Assembly: GCA_031279515.1 (NCBI GenBank)
Contig: JAITII010000048.1
Span: 1 to 64,000 of the forward strand
Direction of reading: 5' to 3'
DNA: 64,000 nt
Source: Deltaproteobacteria bacterium
GTDB lineage: Bacteria; Desulfobacterota; Desulfarculia; Adiutricales; Adiutricaceae
Shown: positions 9,028 to 19,204 of the stretch, piece by piece
Position numbering within the stretch: position 1 is the stretch's first letter
Layout: the number at the start of each line of letters is the position of its first letter
The notes under the pieces: model-generated
Databases searched by the model: none
The model's input: only the letters and a program-made list of their open reading frames with translations
Told to the model about the DNA's origin: nothing
Translations under genes and position numbers: made by a program

Positions 9028-11469
9028 ATGGGCAGATTGAAGCACCCCGCTGTATTACTAGTATTATCCCTTGTCATTTTGGGGGGGGTAGCTGGGATAA
9101 TTTTGCATTCTGGGAACTCTATCTACGAGAAAACTCCCTCTAAACTGGGCTTAGTCACAGGGGTTTCTAATATCTATGATGGGCATGACTTGGTAATAGC
9201 CCGCATGGAGGCCACTTATGGCAAAGATCGGGTAAAAGTAACCCGATATGAAGACTTTGGTGCAGATAGGGAAGAAAGTGTAATAAACGCTATTTTGCGC
9301 CTGGGAAACGACCCTGAAATAGGGGCAATTGTAGTCTCACCTGCGCCCATTGGGACCCTAGCTGCCTTTACGGAACTCAGAAAGACCAGACCAGAACTTA
9401 TCCTCATGGCAGCAGAACCCTCTGACGATCCCGGACCCTTGTGCTACGTAGCCGATCTGGCGATAAACTTCGATTTTGTGGCCCAGGGCTATCTGGTGGC
9501 CAATGCCGCCCATAACCTTGGGGCCAGGACCTTAATCCACGTTACCTACGAGGGCGAGCAGATGAGTTTGCCTTCTGTCCGCAGAGAGGCGGTGATGCGC
9601 CAGGCGGCTATAGATAAGGGTTTGGTATATGTGGAGGTATTGGTGCCCTCTGAGCCCGATGGCGCCAAGGTGAGTAAATATGTGGAAACTCATTACCCCC
9701 AGTGGCTGAAGCTCTACGGTCAAAGGACCCTCTTTTACGGCTCTACTCCTCTTTTGGCTAAGAGCATTGCCTCCCAGGTGGTGGAAAATGGCGGCTATTA
9801 CTGGCAGGGACCAATACCTTCCTCAGCTGCTGACTATAGCCAGGCCTTGGGCGTCACTTTGAATGCGGAGGCGGAGGACAGGGAGGCAGAATTAAAGGTC
9901 CTCTACGAAGCTATAAAGTCTAGGGGTTTGGAGGGCCATTTGGGGATTACCAAGGATTTTATCGTCTACGACATGTTTTTGGCTCTTTCTACCCTGGCTA
10001 TGGAGTCTTTAAATGGCAACAAACGCCCGGTAGTTGAGGAGCTGACTCCGATGTTGGACGGGATTTTAGAAGGGAGCTATTCTTTAACCTCCTACGTGGA
10101 TATGGTCACCTCACGGCCCGTGCCCCGCTACCTATTATTAATGGAAAATGCCTCTATTGTGATACCTGATTCCGCCATAGACCCTTTGGCGTCAATACCT
10201 CTAAAATACCAACAGGTGAGACCTATCCTCCCCTTGGATGGACAGAACTTTCACATGGGCATCTTAACAGGTGACAATCTCCAGGGCGGCGACGATTGGG
10301 CTGGAGCCAGAAAGATGGTTTCCCTCTATGGGGATGTAAAGCAAAATGGAAGAGTCTGGCATAAGACCTATGGCGATGATTTTATAAATGCGCGCCAGGA
10401 GATTATAGGTGAAATTGAGGGGTTTGCCTCAGACCCCCTCTTAAAGGTGGTGGTGGTAAATGAAGCAGTGGTGGGTACCGCTGAGGGCTTTGCCAAGTTG
10501 AAGCTGTTGCGGCCAGATATCTTACTTATTGCCACTCAAGCCCATGACCCTGAGGCTATGCTTCAAGAAGCCGATCTAGTCTTAAGTACCAACAATATTT
10601 CCCGAGGGTATCTATTAGTCTATGCGGCTAAATTGATGAATGCTGACAGCTTTGTTCATATCTCCTTTCCCAGGCACATGGCCAGACCTGAGTTATCTAG
10701 ACGCCGGGATATCATGCGGGCTGCAGCTAATGATTTGGGGCTAAAGTTTTATGAGCTAGTGGCCTTGGACCCTGCCGAGGTGGGAGAGGAGAGGGCCACG
10801 CAAAATATCCTGGCAAATTTTCCAGGTTGGCTGAGTGAGTACGGCCAAAAAACTGCCTTTTTTTCCACTAATAATGCCCACATAGAGCCTCTTATTTGGT
10901 CTGTGACCAAATATGGTGGTATTTTTGTTGAAGCCGATCTCCCCAGTCCCACTTTGGGGTACCCCAAGGTCTTTGAGCTAAACCCCTTTGATTATCAGGA
11001 CCGAGGAGGAGACTTCCTCATGGAGCTGGAGCGCAAGGTGGTGAGAAAAGGCGGGGCAGGACGCCTGGGGACCTGGGCCTATTCAGCTGGCTACTGCAGT
11101 AGCGCCGGAGCCTTAGAGTTTGGGCGCATGGTGGTAAATGGCCAAGCCGATGTGGATGATAGCTCCGCTATTTTAACCGCTCTATCTAAGTTCTCCCCTG
11201 GGGTAAGTTGGGAGGGAAGCTACTACACAGACGAGTTTACAGGTAAACCTGTACGCAATCTCTTTATGATTTACCAAGATACCTATGTTTTCGGGAGGGG
11301 CTATCTAGGGCTCACCGATTTGGAGGTGCCATTAAAATACCTGGTTATAGGAACCTCTTTTGAGGAAATAGACGAGACAAGTATCAATAGAGGGACAGAT
11401 CTTTTAGCCTCTGAAGATTTTCTAAATGGCCAAGTAGCCATAAACATGGGTTCAAAGAGAGCTTACTAA
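9028..11469 (+). CDS. Membrane-anchored/exported protein with two tandem DUF3798-like periplasmic-binding modules
   Basis: N-terminal hydrophobic segment; first half GLVTGVSN...IGAIVVSPAPIGTLAAF and second half MGILTGDNL...LKVVVVNEAVVGTAEGF...FVHISFPRHMARPELSRRRDIMRAAANDLG are homologous to each other. ORF track start is 8932; ATG 9028 is an alternative start. Confidence 0.75.
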   Translation: MGRLKHPAVLLVLSLVILGGVAGIILHSGNSIYEKTPSKLGLVTGVSNIYDGHDLVIARMEATYGKDRVKVTRYEDFGADREESVINAILRLGNDPEIGAIVVSPAPIGTLAAFTELRKTRPELILMAAEPSDDPGPLCYVADLAINFDFVAQGYLVANAAHNLGARTLIHVTYEGEQMSLPSVRREAVMRQAAIDKGLVYVEVLVPSEPDGAKVSKYVETHYPQWLKLYGQRTLFYGSTPLLAKSIASQVVENGGYYWQGPIPSSAADYSQALGVTLNAEAEDREAELKVLYEAIKSRGLEGHLGITKDFIVYDMFLALSTLAMESLNGNKRPVVEELTPMLDGILEGSYSLTSYVDMVTSRPVPRYLLLMENASIVIPDSAIDPLASIPLKYQQVRPILPLDGQNFHMGILTGDNLQGGDDWAGARKMVSLYGDVKQNGRVWHKTYGDDFINARQEIIGEIEGFASDPLLKVVVVNEAVVGTAEGFAKLKLLRPDILLIATQAHDPEAMLQEADLVLSTNNISRGYLLVYAAKLMNADSFVHISFPRHMARPELSRRRDIMRAAANDLGLKFYELVALDPAEVGEERATQNILANFPGWLSEYGQKTAFFSTNNAHIEPLIWSVTKYGGIFVEADLPSPTLGYPKVFELNPFDYQDRGGDFLMELERKVVRKGGAGRLGTWAYSAGYCSSAGALEFGRMVVNGQADVDDSSAILTALSKFSPGVSWEGSYYTDEFTGKPVRNLFMIYQDTYVFGRGYLGLTDLEVPLKYLVIGTSFEEIDETSINRGTDLLASEDFLNGQVAINMGSKRAY

Positions 11470-11471
11470 TC

Positions 11472-14366
11472 ATGAAGGCAAAAAAAATAGGGGCCAAAGA
11501 AGTGGCTCAGAACTCAGGAGGGTATGGCAAACCTCAGAGCCGTTTAGCTAGGCTAATGGCTGCCCTAAGGCCATCCCTTCCTCAGCTCTTGGTGGTATGC
11601 CTGGCTTTTTTCACCATGAGCCTTGTCTCCTATTTTTACGTGTCCACTGTCTTGAAAAAACAGGTGGACCTCTATAGCCGTAGTGAGATGACCGTGCATC
11701 AGAATGCCATCCGTAGGCTATTAAATGCCCATGAGGCGGCTTTGACCCATTCAGCTGTGACTGTTTCTTACGCTGTGGAACGTGGGGCAGGACCAGATGA
11801 GCTCCAGGGGATCTTAAAGACCCGCACCGAACTCTTTTCCCGGCAGGAGGACATGGCCGGGATCTTTGTCTCCCTGTACGGTTTTATTAATGGCAACTAT
11901 CTAGATGGCACCAGCTGGATACCTGGGGAATTTTTCTATCCCAAGAGTGCCCCCTGGTTGAGGGGGGCAATTTTAACCGATGGCGTCTATAATTCTCCTC
12001 CCTACATTGACCCCCGCACAGGTAACCCCGTAGCTGCCGTATCCACAGTGGTCTACAATAGTAGCGGAGACGCCATCGGAGTTTTGGCCATAGATTACTT
12101 TTTAAATCCCATCATAGATCAGGTGCGAAATTATCGGGTGGCGGAAACTGGGTATGGGATCTTGTTGGACGATAGCTTTCACATCTTGACCAGCCCCTAT
12201 CCCGAGTATCTAGGGCTCCCAATTTCCGATTACCCGGGCATGGAAGGGGTAGCTGAAGAGCTTACAATCCAGAGGCAAAATGCCAATTTAAACGGCTCTT
12301 CGGACGCCGAAGCCGGACTTTTTGTGGAAAAGAGGGACGTCTTGGGAGAGGACAGTATCCTCTTTTTCTCTCCCTTGGATAACGGCTGGTACATAGGGAT
12401 AGTGGCCCCTTATCGCTATTATTACTCCGAAGTTTACCGGATGCTGCCGGTCATAGTCTTAATGTCTGCGGTCTTGGCTTTCTTTGTGTGCCTTATCTTA
12501 CTTCGCCTGTCTCAGGCCAAGAAGAAGAGCGAAGAGGAATCCCACGCCAAGAGCTCCTTTTTGGCCCGCATGTCCCATGAGATAAGGACACCTATGAACG
12601 CCATCATGGGTATGTGCGAGCTAGCCCGCAGAAATATAGGAAAGCCCGAGGCCATGGAATATTTGGTGGAGATCCGCCACGCAGGGGCGGATCTCTTGTC
12701 AATAATCAATGACATCTTGGATTATTCTAAGATAAATGCAGGCAACATCTTACTTAAAGAAAATCCTTACCACACGGCCACCTTGTTCTACGACACCCTG
12801 GCTATAGTGCGGGTACGCCTGGGCTCCAGAGATATAGACCTTTCCTTTGAGATAGACCCCAATATCCCTTCCAAGCTCTTAGGTGACGAGGTAAGGGTAC
12901 GGCAGGTCATCTTAAATTTGGTCAACAATGCCGTAAAATATACACCTACAGGTTATATCCACTTCAACTTGAACTTTAAGGAATTACACCCCGACTCTAT
13001 CATTCTTTTCATCCGGGTGGAGGACTCGGGGATAGGCATAAAAAAAGAGGATTTAGGGAACCTTTTCGGAGACTTTGTGCGCTTAGACCAAGAGGGGGTA
13101 AGGCACATAGAAGGTACTGGCCTAGGCCTCGCCATCACAAGGAGCTTGTGCCACGCTATGGATGGTGATATAGCTGTGGAAAGCACCTTCGGCAAGGGCT
13201 CCACCTTTGTAGCCACCTTGAGGCAGACAGTTAGCGACTGGAAGCCCGTTGGACCTTTGTCCGCCTTTGACCGCCGGGCTTCGGGCTGGGACGGCATCGA
13301 GGAGGATGATAATCCTCCCTTTGTGGTACGGGGAATGAAGACCCTGGTGGTGGACGACATAGCCACCAACCTTGTAGTTACCAAAGGTCTGCTTGCGCCT
13401 TACGGTCTGGATGTGACAGTGACAGAGAGGGGGTCAGAGGCGGTAAAGCTCTGCGCCAATGAGAATTTCGAGCTCATCTTCATCGATCACATGATGCCCG
13501 AGATGGATGGTGCAGAGACCATGCGGCGCATCAGGGAGCTTAGAGATTTTTATAAGACAGTGCCTATGGTAGCCTTGACAGCAGCTGTCATGGCCGGCAT
13601 GAAGGAGATGTTTTTAGCTAAAGGCTTTGATGATTTTCTGGGAAAACCCATAGACCTTAAATCCTTGGATGGCATACTGGACCGTTGGGTCCCCATGGAT
13701 TACCGCCGGGAACCAGAGCGCCGCAAGGACATGGAAAAGGAAAAGCCGGCGCCATTGGAGATAGATGGCGTGGACACGTCCGTGGGTTTAAGAAATATTG
13801 GAGGGGTGAGGGCGAACTATTTAAAGGCCCTGTCTGTGTTCTGCAAGGACATGGAAGGACGCAAGGCGTCCGTAAGCAAGGTTACAGAGGGGAACATCTC
13901 TGACTTCCAGGTCCAGGTCCACGCTATTAAGAGCGCTGCAGCCAATATTGGGGCCATGGCCCTATCAATGGAGGCCAAGCTCCTGGAAGAGGCGGCTGGG
14001 GTAAAGGATTTCTACACAATACGGGCGCGTTTGGGCGGCTTTGTGATATTATTACAGCAGATTACAGGAAATGTGTGTAAGGCCTTGGAATCTTTAAAGT
14101 CAAATTCTAAGGTTCAGCCCAAAAATGGCAGTATCAACGTGGAGCGGGAGATCTTAGTCACCTTAAAAGAGGCCATAGATACTAGAGACATAGGTACTAT
14201 AGATAGGATCCTGGCCAACTTAGCCTCTAGACCCAATGACACTGAGACTCAAAATACAATAGAGCGTATTTCCAATCACGTGCTTTTGGCAGATTACGAC
14301 GAAGCAGGACTTTTGGTGCAAATCCACTTAAGTCGCGGTGAGGAAGTGGTCCATGAACGGGAGTGA
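11472..14366 (+). CDS. Hybrid sensor histidine kinase (Cache-like sensor, HisKA, HATPase, REC, HPt)
   Basis: H-box SSFLARMSHEIRTPMNAIMG, N-box VILNLVNNAVKYTPTG, G-box GTGLGLAITRSL, REC LVVDDIATNL...IFIDHMMPEMDG, HPt VHAIKSAAANIGA; N-terminal TM plus extracytoplasmic sensor region. Confidence 0.93.
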   Translation: MKAKKIGAKEVAQNSGGYGKPQSRLARLMAALRPSLPQLLVVCLAFFTMSLVSYFYVSTVLKKQVDLYSRSEMTVHQNAIRRLLNAHEAALTHSAVTVSYAVERGAGPDELQGILKTRTELFSRQEDMAGIFVSLYGFINGNYLDGTSWIPGEFFYPKSAPWLRGAILTDGVYNSPPYIDPRTGNPVAAVSTVVYNSSGDAIGVLAIDYFLNPIIDQVRNYRVAETGYGILLDDSFHILTSPYPEYLGLPISDYPGMEGVAEELTIQRQNANLNGSSDAEAGLFVEKRDVLGEDSILFFSPLDNGWYIGIVAPYRYYYSEVYRMLPVIVLMSAVLAFFVCLILLRLSQAKKKSEEESHAKSSFLARMSHEIRTPMNAIMGMCELARRNIGKPEAMEYLVEIRHAGADLLSIINDILDYSKINAGNILLKENPYHTATLFYDTLAIVRVRLGSRDIDLSFEIDPNIPSKLLGDEVRVRQVILNLVNNAVKYTPTGYIHFNLNFKELHPDSIILFIRVEDSGIGIKKEDLGNLFGDFVRLDQEGVRHIEGTGLGLAITRSLCHAMDGDIAVESTFGKGSTFVATLRQTVSDWKPVGPLSAFDRRASGWDGIEEDDNPPFVVRGMKTLVVDDIATNLVVTKGLLAPYGLDVTVTERGSEAVKLCANENFELIFIDHMMPEMDGAETMRRIRELRDFYKTVPMVALTAAVMAGMKEMFLAKGFDDFLGKPIDLKSLDGILDRWVPMDYRREPERRKDMEKEKPAPLEIDGVDTSVGLRNIGGVRANYLKALSVFCKDMEGRKASVSKVTEGNISDFQVQVHAIKSAAANIGAMALSMEAKLLEEAAGVKDFYTIRARLGGFVILLQQITGNVCKALESLKSNSKVQPKNGSINVEREILVTLKEAIDTRDIGTIDRILANLASRPNDTETQNTIERISNHVLLADYDEAGLLVQIHLSRGEEVVHERE

Positions 14367-15459
14367 TTCGGGAAAAGAGAAAAAGCGCATAATGATAGTG
14401 GATGACAATGTCACTAACCTTATGTTCGCTAAGACCAGCTTGTCGGACATCTACGATGTCTTTACTGTACCATCTGCTGCCAAGTTATTTGCTCTCCTAC
14501 CAGATATTAGTCCCCATCTTATACTTTTAGATGTCACCATGCCTGAGATGGACGGCTATGAGGCCATTAAGATCTTAAAGAGCGACTCCCGCTGGGAAGA
14601 GATACCTGTAATATTTCTCACGGCTTCCTCCAGCGGGAAGGATTACTCGGAGGGCCTCACTCTAGGGGCTGAGGACTTTATCTATAAGCCTTTCCAACCG
14701 GAGCTCATGCTGAAAAGGGTGGAAAACCTTTTGGAGCTAGCAGAGGCCAAAAAGTCCATAAAGAGACAAAAGGAGCTCTTGGGAGAAGCAAAGCATTCTT
14801 ACCAGCCTATCCCACAGGACGATACATCCCGCAAACTGGCCATTGGTTTCTTGTCCACCCTTTCTGATTACTTGGAAAATCGGGGCATGGGACCAGTATT
14901 ATTAGCCGGAAGGACAGAGAAACGCTTAGCCTTTCTGGTGAAAGGCTTAATTCAAAAACACCATTATGAAAGTACCTTGGACTCCTGGGACCTGTCTTTA
15001 GCCGGTTTCGCGGCAGAACTTCACGATCTGGGAAAGGTCTTTGTCCCCGACTCTATACTCTTAAAAAGAGGAAGGCTCACCGCAGAGGAGTTCGATCAAA
15101 TGAAACTCCACACCACCATGGGAGCAGGCCTCATAGATCGTAGCGCTTTGCAGTCCGAGGCAGAAGGGTCCGAATTTTGGCGCTATGCCAGGCTCTTTGC
15201 CCTCTACCACCACGAGAAATGGGACGGAACCGGTTATCCAGACGGACGTAAGGATAACGACATCCCCTTAGAAGGACGCCTCATGGCGCTTATCAATGTC
15301 TATGACGCTTTGGTCTCTGTGCGTCCCTATAAGAAGGCCTTTCCCCACGACTATGCTGTGCGCATTATCTTAGAAGGAAGAGGCTCGCATTTTGACCCCA
15401 AAATAGTAGATGTCTTTAAGGAAGTATCCGAGAAATTTCAAAATAGTGATATAGAATAG
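14353..15459 (+). CDS. Response regulator with REC and HD-GYP (c-di-GMP phosphodiesterase-type) domains
   Basis: IMIVDDNVTNLMF, LLDVTMPEMDGYEA, ELHDLGKVFVPDSILLK, YHHEKWDGTGYPDG, GSHFDPKIVDVF; overlaps the kinase 3' end. Confidence 0.92.
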   Translation: MNGSDSGKEKKRIMIVDDNVTNLMFAKTSLSDIYDVFTVPSAAKLFALLPDISPHLILLDVTMPEMDGYEAIKILKSDSRWEEIPVIFLTASSSGKDYSEGLTLGAEDFIYKPFQPELMLKRVENLLELAEAKKSIKRQKELLGEAKHSYQPIPQDDTSRKLAIGFLSTLSDYLENRGMGPVLLAGRTEKRLAFLVKGLIQKHHYESTLDSWDLSLAGFAAELHDLGKVFVPDSILLKRGRLTAEEFDQMKLHTTMGAGLIDRSALQSEAEGSEFWRYARLFALYHHEKWDGTGYPDGRKDNDIPLEGRLMALINVYDALVSVRPYKKAFPHDYAVRIILEGRGSHFDPKIVDVFKEVSEKFQNSDIE

Positions 15460-15760
15460 TGACCTTTTTTACCCTCTGGGATAAAAGGCCCAAAGGCCAA
15501 AGATTTCTTAGGAAGGCTTGGGTAGAATAGCTAATATTAAATCCAGCTAAATTGCCCTTTAAATAAAGCTTTTTTGCAAAAGTCCCTTTGGCGTAAAATT
15601 TTTAAAATTTACGTTTTAGTGAGAAAATACGCACCTTTTGCCAAAAGACAATCATTTTGTAAAAATATTAAAAATAAGTTGTGCCCTTGGCTACTTGAGG
15701 ATTTTACTTTTTTTTAGCTAGATTATTTTCTGCCATGGGAAAACCTAAAGCTTTGAGAGT

Positions 15761-15840
15761 TTATAGCTTTAGTGTTAGGCCCATGGCCCAAGGCATGCTT
15801 TTATAGCTTTAGTGTTAGGACCATGGCCCAAGGCAGGCTT
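15761..15840. repeat. 40-bp perfect-length tandem direct repeat x2
   Basis: TTATAGCTTTAGTGTTAGG(C/A)CCATGGCCCAAGGCA(T/G)GCTT at 15761-15800 and 15801-15840, two mismatches, abutting the stop codon of the phosphofructokinase gene. Confidence 0.95.
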
Positions 15841-17203
15841 ATTTTTCCGCTGTGAGGGGAGGCTGGCCAGTACGCTCTAAGACGCTATTCCAGAGCTCGC
15901 CCATGGGGTCCACTTTTTTACGCTGGGCAATGGCCATGGCGATAGGAACGTGGACAAAGTGGTCGTTCCACTGGCCTATGAGGCAGTCGGTCTTGCCGGC
16001 CATGGCTGCGTGGGCGGCTTTTTGGCCTAAAAAGCTGCAAAACACCTGATCTGTGGAGTTGGCTGGGGCACTGCGGATTATATAGCTGGGGTCCAGGTAC
16101 TTTAAATTGAGTTCCTGGTTCTTGGCCTTGAAAAAGGCCTTTATCCTGTCAGCTAGGTATTGGCCTATGTCCTTGTGGAGGATATTGCCTGAGGCGTCCT
16201 TTTCTTGGGCCTGTGCGGAGAAGAACTTTTGGCCAGCACCTTCTGCCACCACTATGACGGCATGGCCGCGGGTGCTAAGGCGCTTATAGAGGCGATCTAG
16301 GAGGGCCCCGGGGCCATCCACATCGAAGTCTATCTCCGGTATTAAGACAAAGTTGGCGTCTCCCCTGGCCAGGGCCGCAGTGGCTGCTATGAAGCCAGAG
16401 TCTCTACCCATGAGCTTTACTAGACCTACCCCCCAGGGGGCTCCCAAGGCCTCGGTATGGGCACTGCGGATGACCTCGGTGGCAATAGCTACGGCGGTTT
16501 CAAAGCCAAATGAGCGGGAGACCAGGCTGATGTCATTATCTATGGTCTTGGGTATTCCCACTACAGATATCTTAAGGCCCCTTTTCTTAATCTCTGCGGC
16601 CATGAAGTGAGCCCCTTTTAAGGTGCCGTCCCCGCCGATGCAGAAGAGGATGTTCATGTTGAGCCTTTCCAGTGAGTCCACCAGTTCTTCCACAGACTGG
16701 TTGCCTCTGGAGGACCCTAAGACAGTGCCTCCGAACTGGTGTATTTCTGCCACGGATTGGGGGGTAAGGTGCATTAAGGGGTGCCCAAAGGAGGGTATGA
16801 GTCCCTGGTAGCCATACTTTATGCCCAGAATGTTCTCTACCCCGTAGCGGTAATGGAGGGTCATCACCAAAGACCTGATGACATCATTTAATCCTGGACA
16901 CAAGCCTCCAGCAGTGAGGATCCCTGCTCTTACCTTGGAGGTGTCGAAGTAGATTTTGCGCCTGGCCCCGGCCTGCTCAAAGCTGGCCGGCACCTTGCCC
17001 TCCTCTTGGAACTTGTTGATGGAGGCCAAGGTGGCATCCATCAAGATCCTTTGGCTGTCATCAGTAAAGGCCTCCCAAGATAAGGTCTCTTCTGTGGCCT
17101 CCGTGTGAGGCTGGGATTTACCTAGAAGGGGGCTATTAATTTTAGTGGCACCTAGGGTTTCTATCTCCAGGAGGCTTTCTTCGGTATGGGGATCATTTAT
17201 CAC
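15839..17203 (-). CDS. pfkA: 6-phosphofructokinase (G104/K124-type, ATP-dependent-like)
   Basis: GGLCPGLNDVIRSLV, CIGGDGTLKGAH, GIPKTIDNDISL, GRDSGFIA motifs. Confidence 0.9.
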   Translation of the reverse strand: MINDPHTEESLLEIETLGATKINSPLLGKSQPHTEATEETLSWEAFTDDSQRILMDATLASINKFQEEGKVPASFEQAGARRKIYFDTSKVRAGILTAGGLCPGLNDVIRSLVMTLHYRYGVENILGIKYGYQGLIPSFGHPLMHLTPQSVAEIHQFGGTVLGSSRGNQSVEELVDSLERLNMNILFCIGGDGTLKGAHFMAAEIKKRGLKISVVGIPKTIDNDISLVSRSFGFETAVAIATEVIRSAHTEALGAPWGVGLVKLMGRDSGFIAATAALARGDANFVLIPEIDFDVDGPGALLDRLYKRLSTRGHAVIVVAEGAGQKFFSAQAQEKDASGNILHKDIGQYLADRIKAFFKAKNQELNLKYLDPSYIIRSAPANSTDQVFCSFLGQKAAHAAMAGKTDCLIGQWNDHFVHVPIAMAIAQRKKVDPMGELWNSVLERTGQPPLTAEK

Positions 17204-17650
17204 TGTGGGACCTCTTATAAGTGGCTTTATTGCATTTTGGAAAGATATTTATGTAAATTTTAGAGCTTTTTTCCCCCCCTGGCAAGAAAAGAGCTTCTTT
17301 GGCGGGAAATAATTAAAGTATACAAGATGTGGAAAATTAGCCGTCTGGTTTAGTGTAATTTTAAGGGCCCCTTATTTGTCAAAAAGCTAGGGGCAGGTCC
17401 TTTTGGATTTATGCGGGATTTGGGCTAACTTACTGGTTTCTAAGGTAATTTTACCTCTTAAGCCTGGGTAGGCGGCTTAAAACAATAGTAAAGGAAAAAA
17501 ATATTGTATAATCCTTACTCTTAGTGGGTTTTTCGGTAAAATAGCCACAGGCCCTTAGGGGGGCTTGGGGCCCAATATGGCTTAAAATCTAGTATTTTTT
17601 AAGAGATTCTGGGCGCACACTTTTTCATTGTGGGGCTATTATTTTATTTG

Positions 17651-17679
17651 TTGACCCAAAAGAATGATTGACGTATAAT
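17651..17679 (+). promoter_or_regulatory. Putative sigma70-type promoter upstream of cydAB
   Basis: TTGACC - 17 bp - TATAAT, about 180 bp upstream of cydA ATG. Confidence 0.6.
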
Positions 17680-17860
17680 TTAAAGCATAATCCGCTATAA
17701 GAATAACCTTTCAGTTCCATGAATTTTCTAAATTAGCCTATCTTCGGTAATTGCATCGGTAATTCAGTGTGTTTTTAAGTTTTTGCCTTATTGTTCCCTT
17801 TGGGGTGCAAATGGAAAAGCGCGGTTAGTATCCTAATTTTCTCTTTCACGGAGGACCAAG

Positions 17861-19186
17861 ATGGACCCTATTATACTCTCCAGGTTGCAGTTTGCCCTGG
17901 CTACGATAGTCCATTTTTTCTTTGTTCCCCTGACCATTGGTCTGAGTTTGTTTATAGCCATCATGGAAACCCGGTATGTTAGAACCGGGGATGAAAAGTT
18001 TAAAATTCAGGCTAAATTTTGGGGAAAGATTTTTCTCATCAACTTTGTTTTGGGGGTAGTGACGGGTATTGCCCTAGAGTTCCAATTCGGAACCAACTGG
18101 GCCTTGTACTCCAAGTATGTCGGGGATATTTTCGGGTCATTACTGGCAATAGAAGCCACCCTGGCCTTCTTTTTGGAGTCCACCTTTATCGCCGTCTGGG
18201 CCTTCGGCTGGGAAAAGATACCTAAAAAACTCCACTGTGCCGCCATCTGGCTTGTATTTTTTGCCGGGACTATCTCGGCGCTCTGGATCTTATTGGCAAA
18301 TGGGTTCATGCAGCACCCTGTAGGTTATGAGCACGTTGGAGACCGCTATATCCTGAAATCCTTTACGGAAGTGCTCACCAATACCTACGGCTGGCATATG
18401 TACCTCCACACGGTATGTGGTGCCTTTCTCTTGACCGGATTTCTGGTCATGGGGATCTCGGCCTGGCATCTTTATTTTGGCCAGAACAAGGAGTTTTTCC
18501 ACGCCTCCTTTAAGCTGGCCTCCTGCTTTGCCCTCTGTTTTTCCATCTTATCAGTCATCGTGGGCCATCAGTTGGGCCAGGTGACGGCTAAGTATCAGCC
18601 ATCCAAATTGGCTGCCATGGAGTCCGTCTGGGTGACGGAAGAAAACTCACCTATGTACCTTATTGTTATCCCCAAGTTCACCAGTGAAGAGGGGAACCTG
18701 GTGCAGGCATTGCCACTCCCTGGCGTCCTTAGCTTTCTGACCACTAACAGCTTTTCCCAGACTGTAACCGGCATGGATCAGATAAAACCTGATGAGAGGC
18801 CTTTGGTCTGGCCGGTCTTTTACTCTTTTAGGATCATGGCCACCTTAGGGTTCCTCTTTTTAGCCGTGGCTGTGGTAACAATCTTTTTAAGGAGGATTGT
18901 ACCCACCTTGGGGTGGGGTCTTTGGGTGTATATCTTACTCATTCCCCTCCCGTATATCACTATGCAGCTGGGCTGGATAGTGACGGAAATGGGTAGGCAG
19001 CCCTGGATAGTGTATAAGCTACTTAAGACCGCAGACGCTGGAAGTCCCCCTGTGGATTGGTATCAGGTGCTCATAACCCTTCTGGTTATGGCAGCTATTT
19101 ACGCCCTCATTTCTATAACCGGTTTTGTCATGATGATCCGTACGGCCTTAAAGGGCCCCCAGGACATGACTGAACATTACGCATAA
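17861..19186 (+). CDS. cydA: Cytochrome bd ubiquinol oxidase subunit I
   Basis: RLQFALATIVHFFFVPLTIGLSL N-terminus, FWGKIFLINFVLGVVTGIALEFQFGTNW, VTEMGRQPWIVY. Confidence 0.96.
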   Translation: MDPIILSRLQFALATIVHFFFVPLTIGLSLFIAIMETRYVRTGDEKFKIQAKFWGKIFLINFVLGVVTGIALEFQFGTNWALYSKYVGDIFGSLLAIEATLAFFLESTFIAVWAFGWEKIPKKLHCAAIWLVFFAGTISALWILLANGFMQHPVGYEHVGDRYILKSFTEVLTNTYGWHMYLHTVCGAFLLTGFLVMGISAWHLYFGQNKEFFHASFKLASCFALCFSILSVIVGHQLGQVTAKYQPSKLAAMESVWVTEENSPMYLIVIPKFTSEEGNLVQALPLPGVLSFLTTNSFSQTVTGMDQIKPDERPLVWPVFYSFRIMATLGFLFLAVAVVTIFLRRIVPTLGWGLWVYILLIPLPYITMQLGWIVTEMGRQPWIVYKLLKTADAGSPPVDWYQVLITLLVMAAIYALISITGFVMMIRTALKGPQDMTEHYA

Positions 19187-19204
19187 AGCCCAAGGAGGCA
19201 AATC

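Noticed and set aside
8852-9040. 62-aa ORF at the start of the DUF3798 gene
   Set aside because: Phe-rich translation of a T-rich leader; overlaps the larger gene in another frame.
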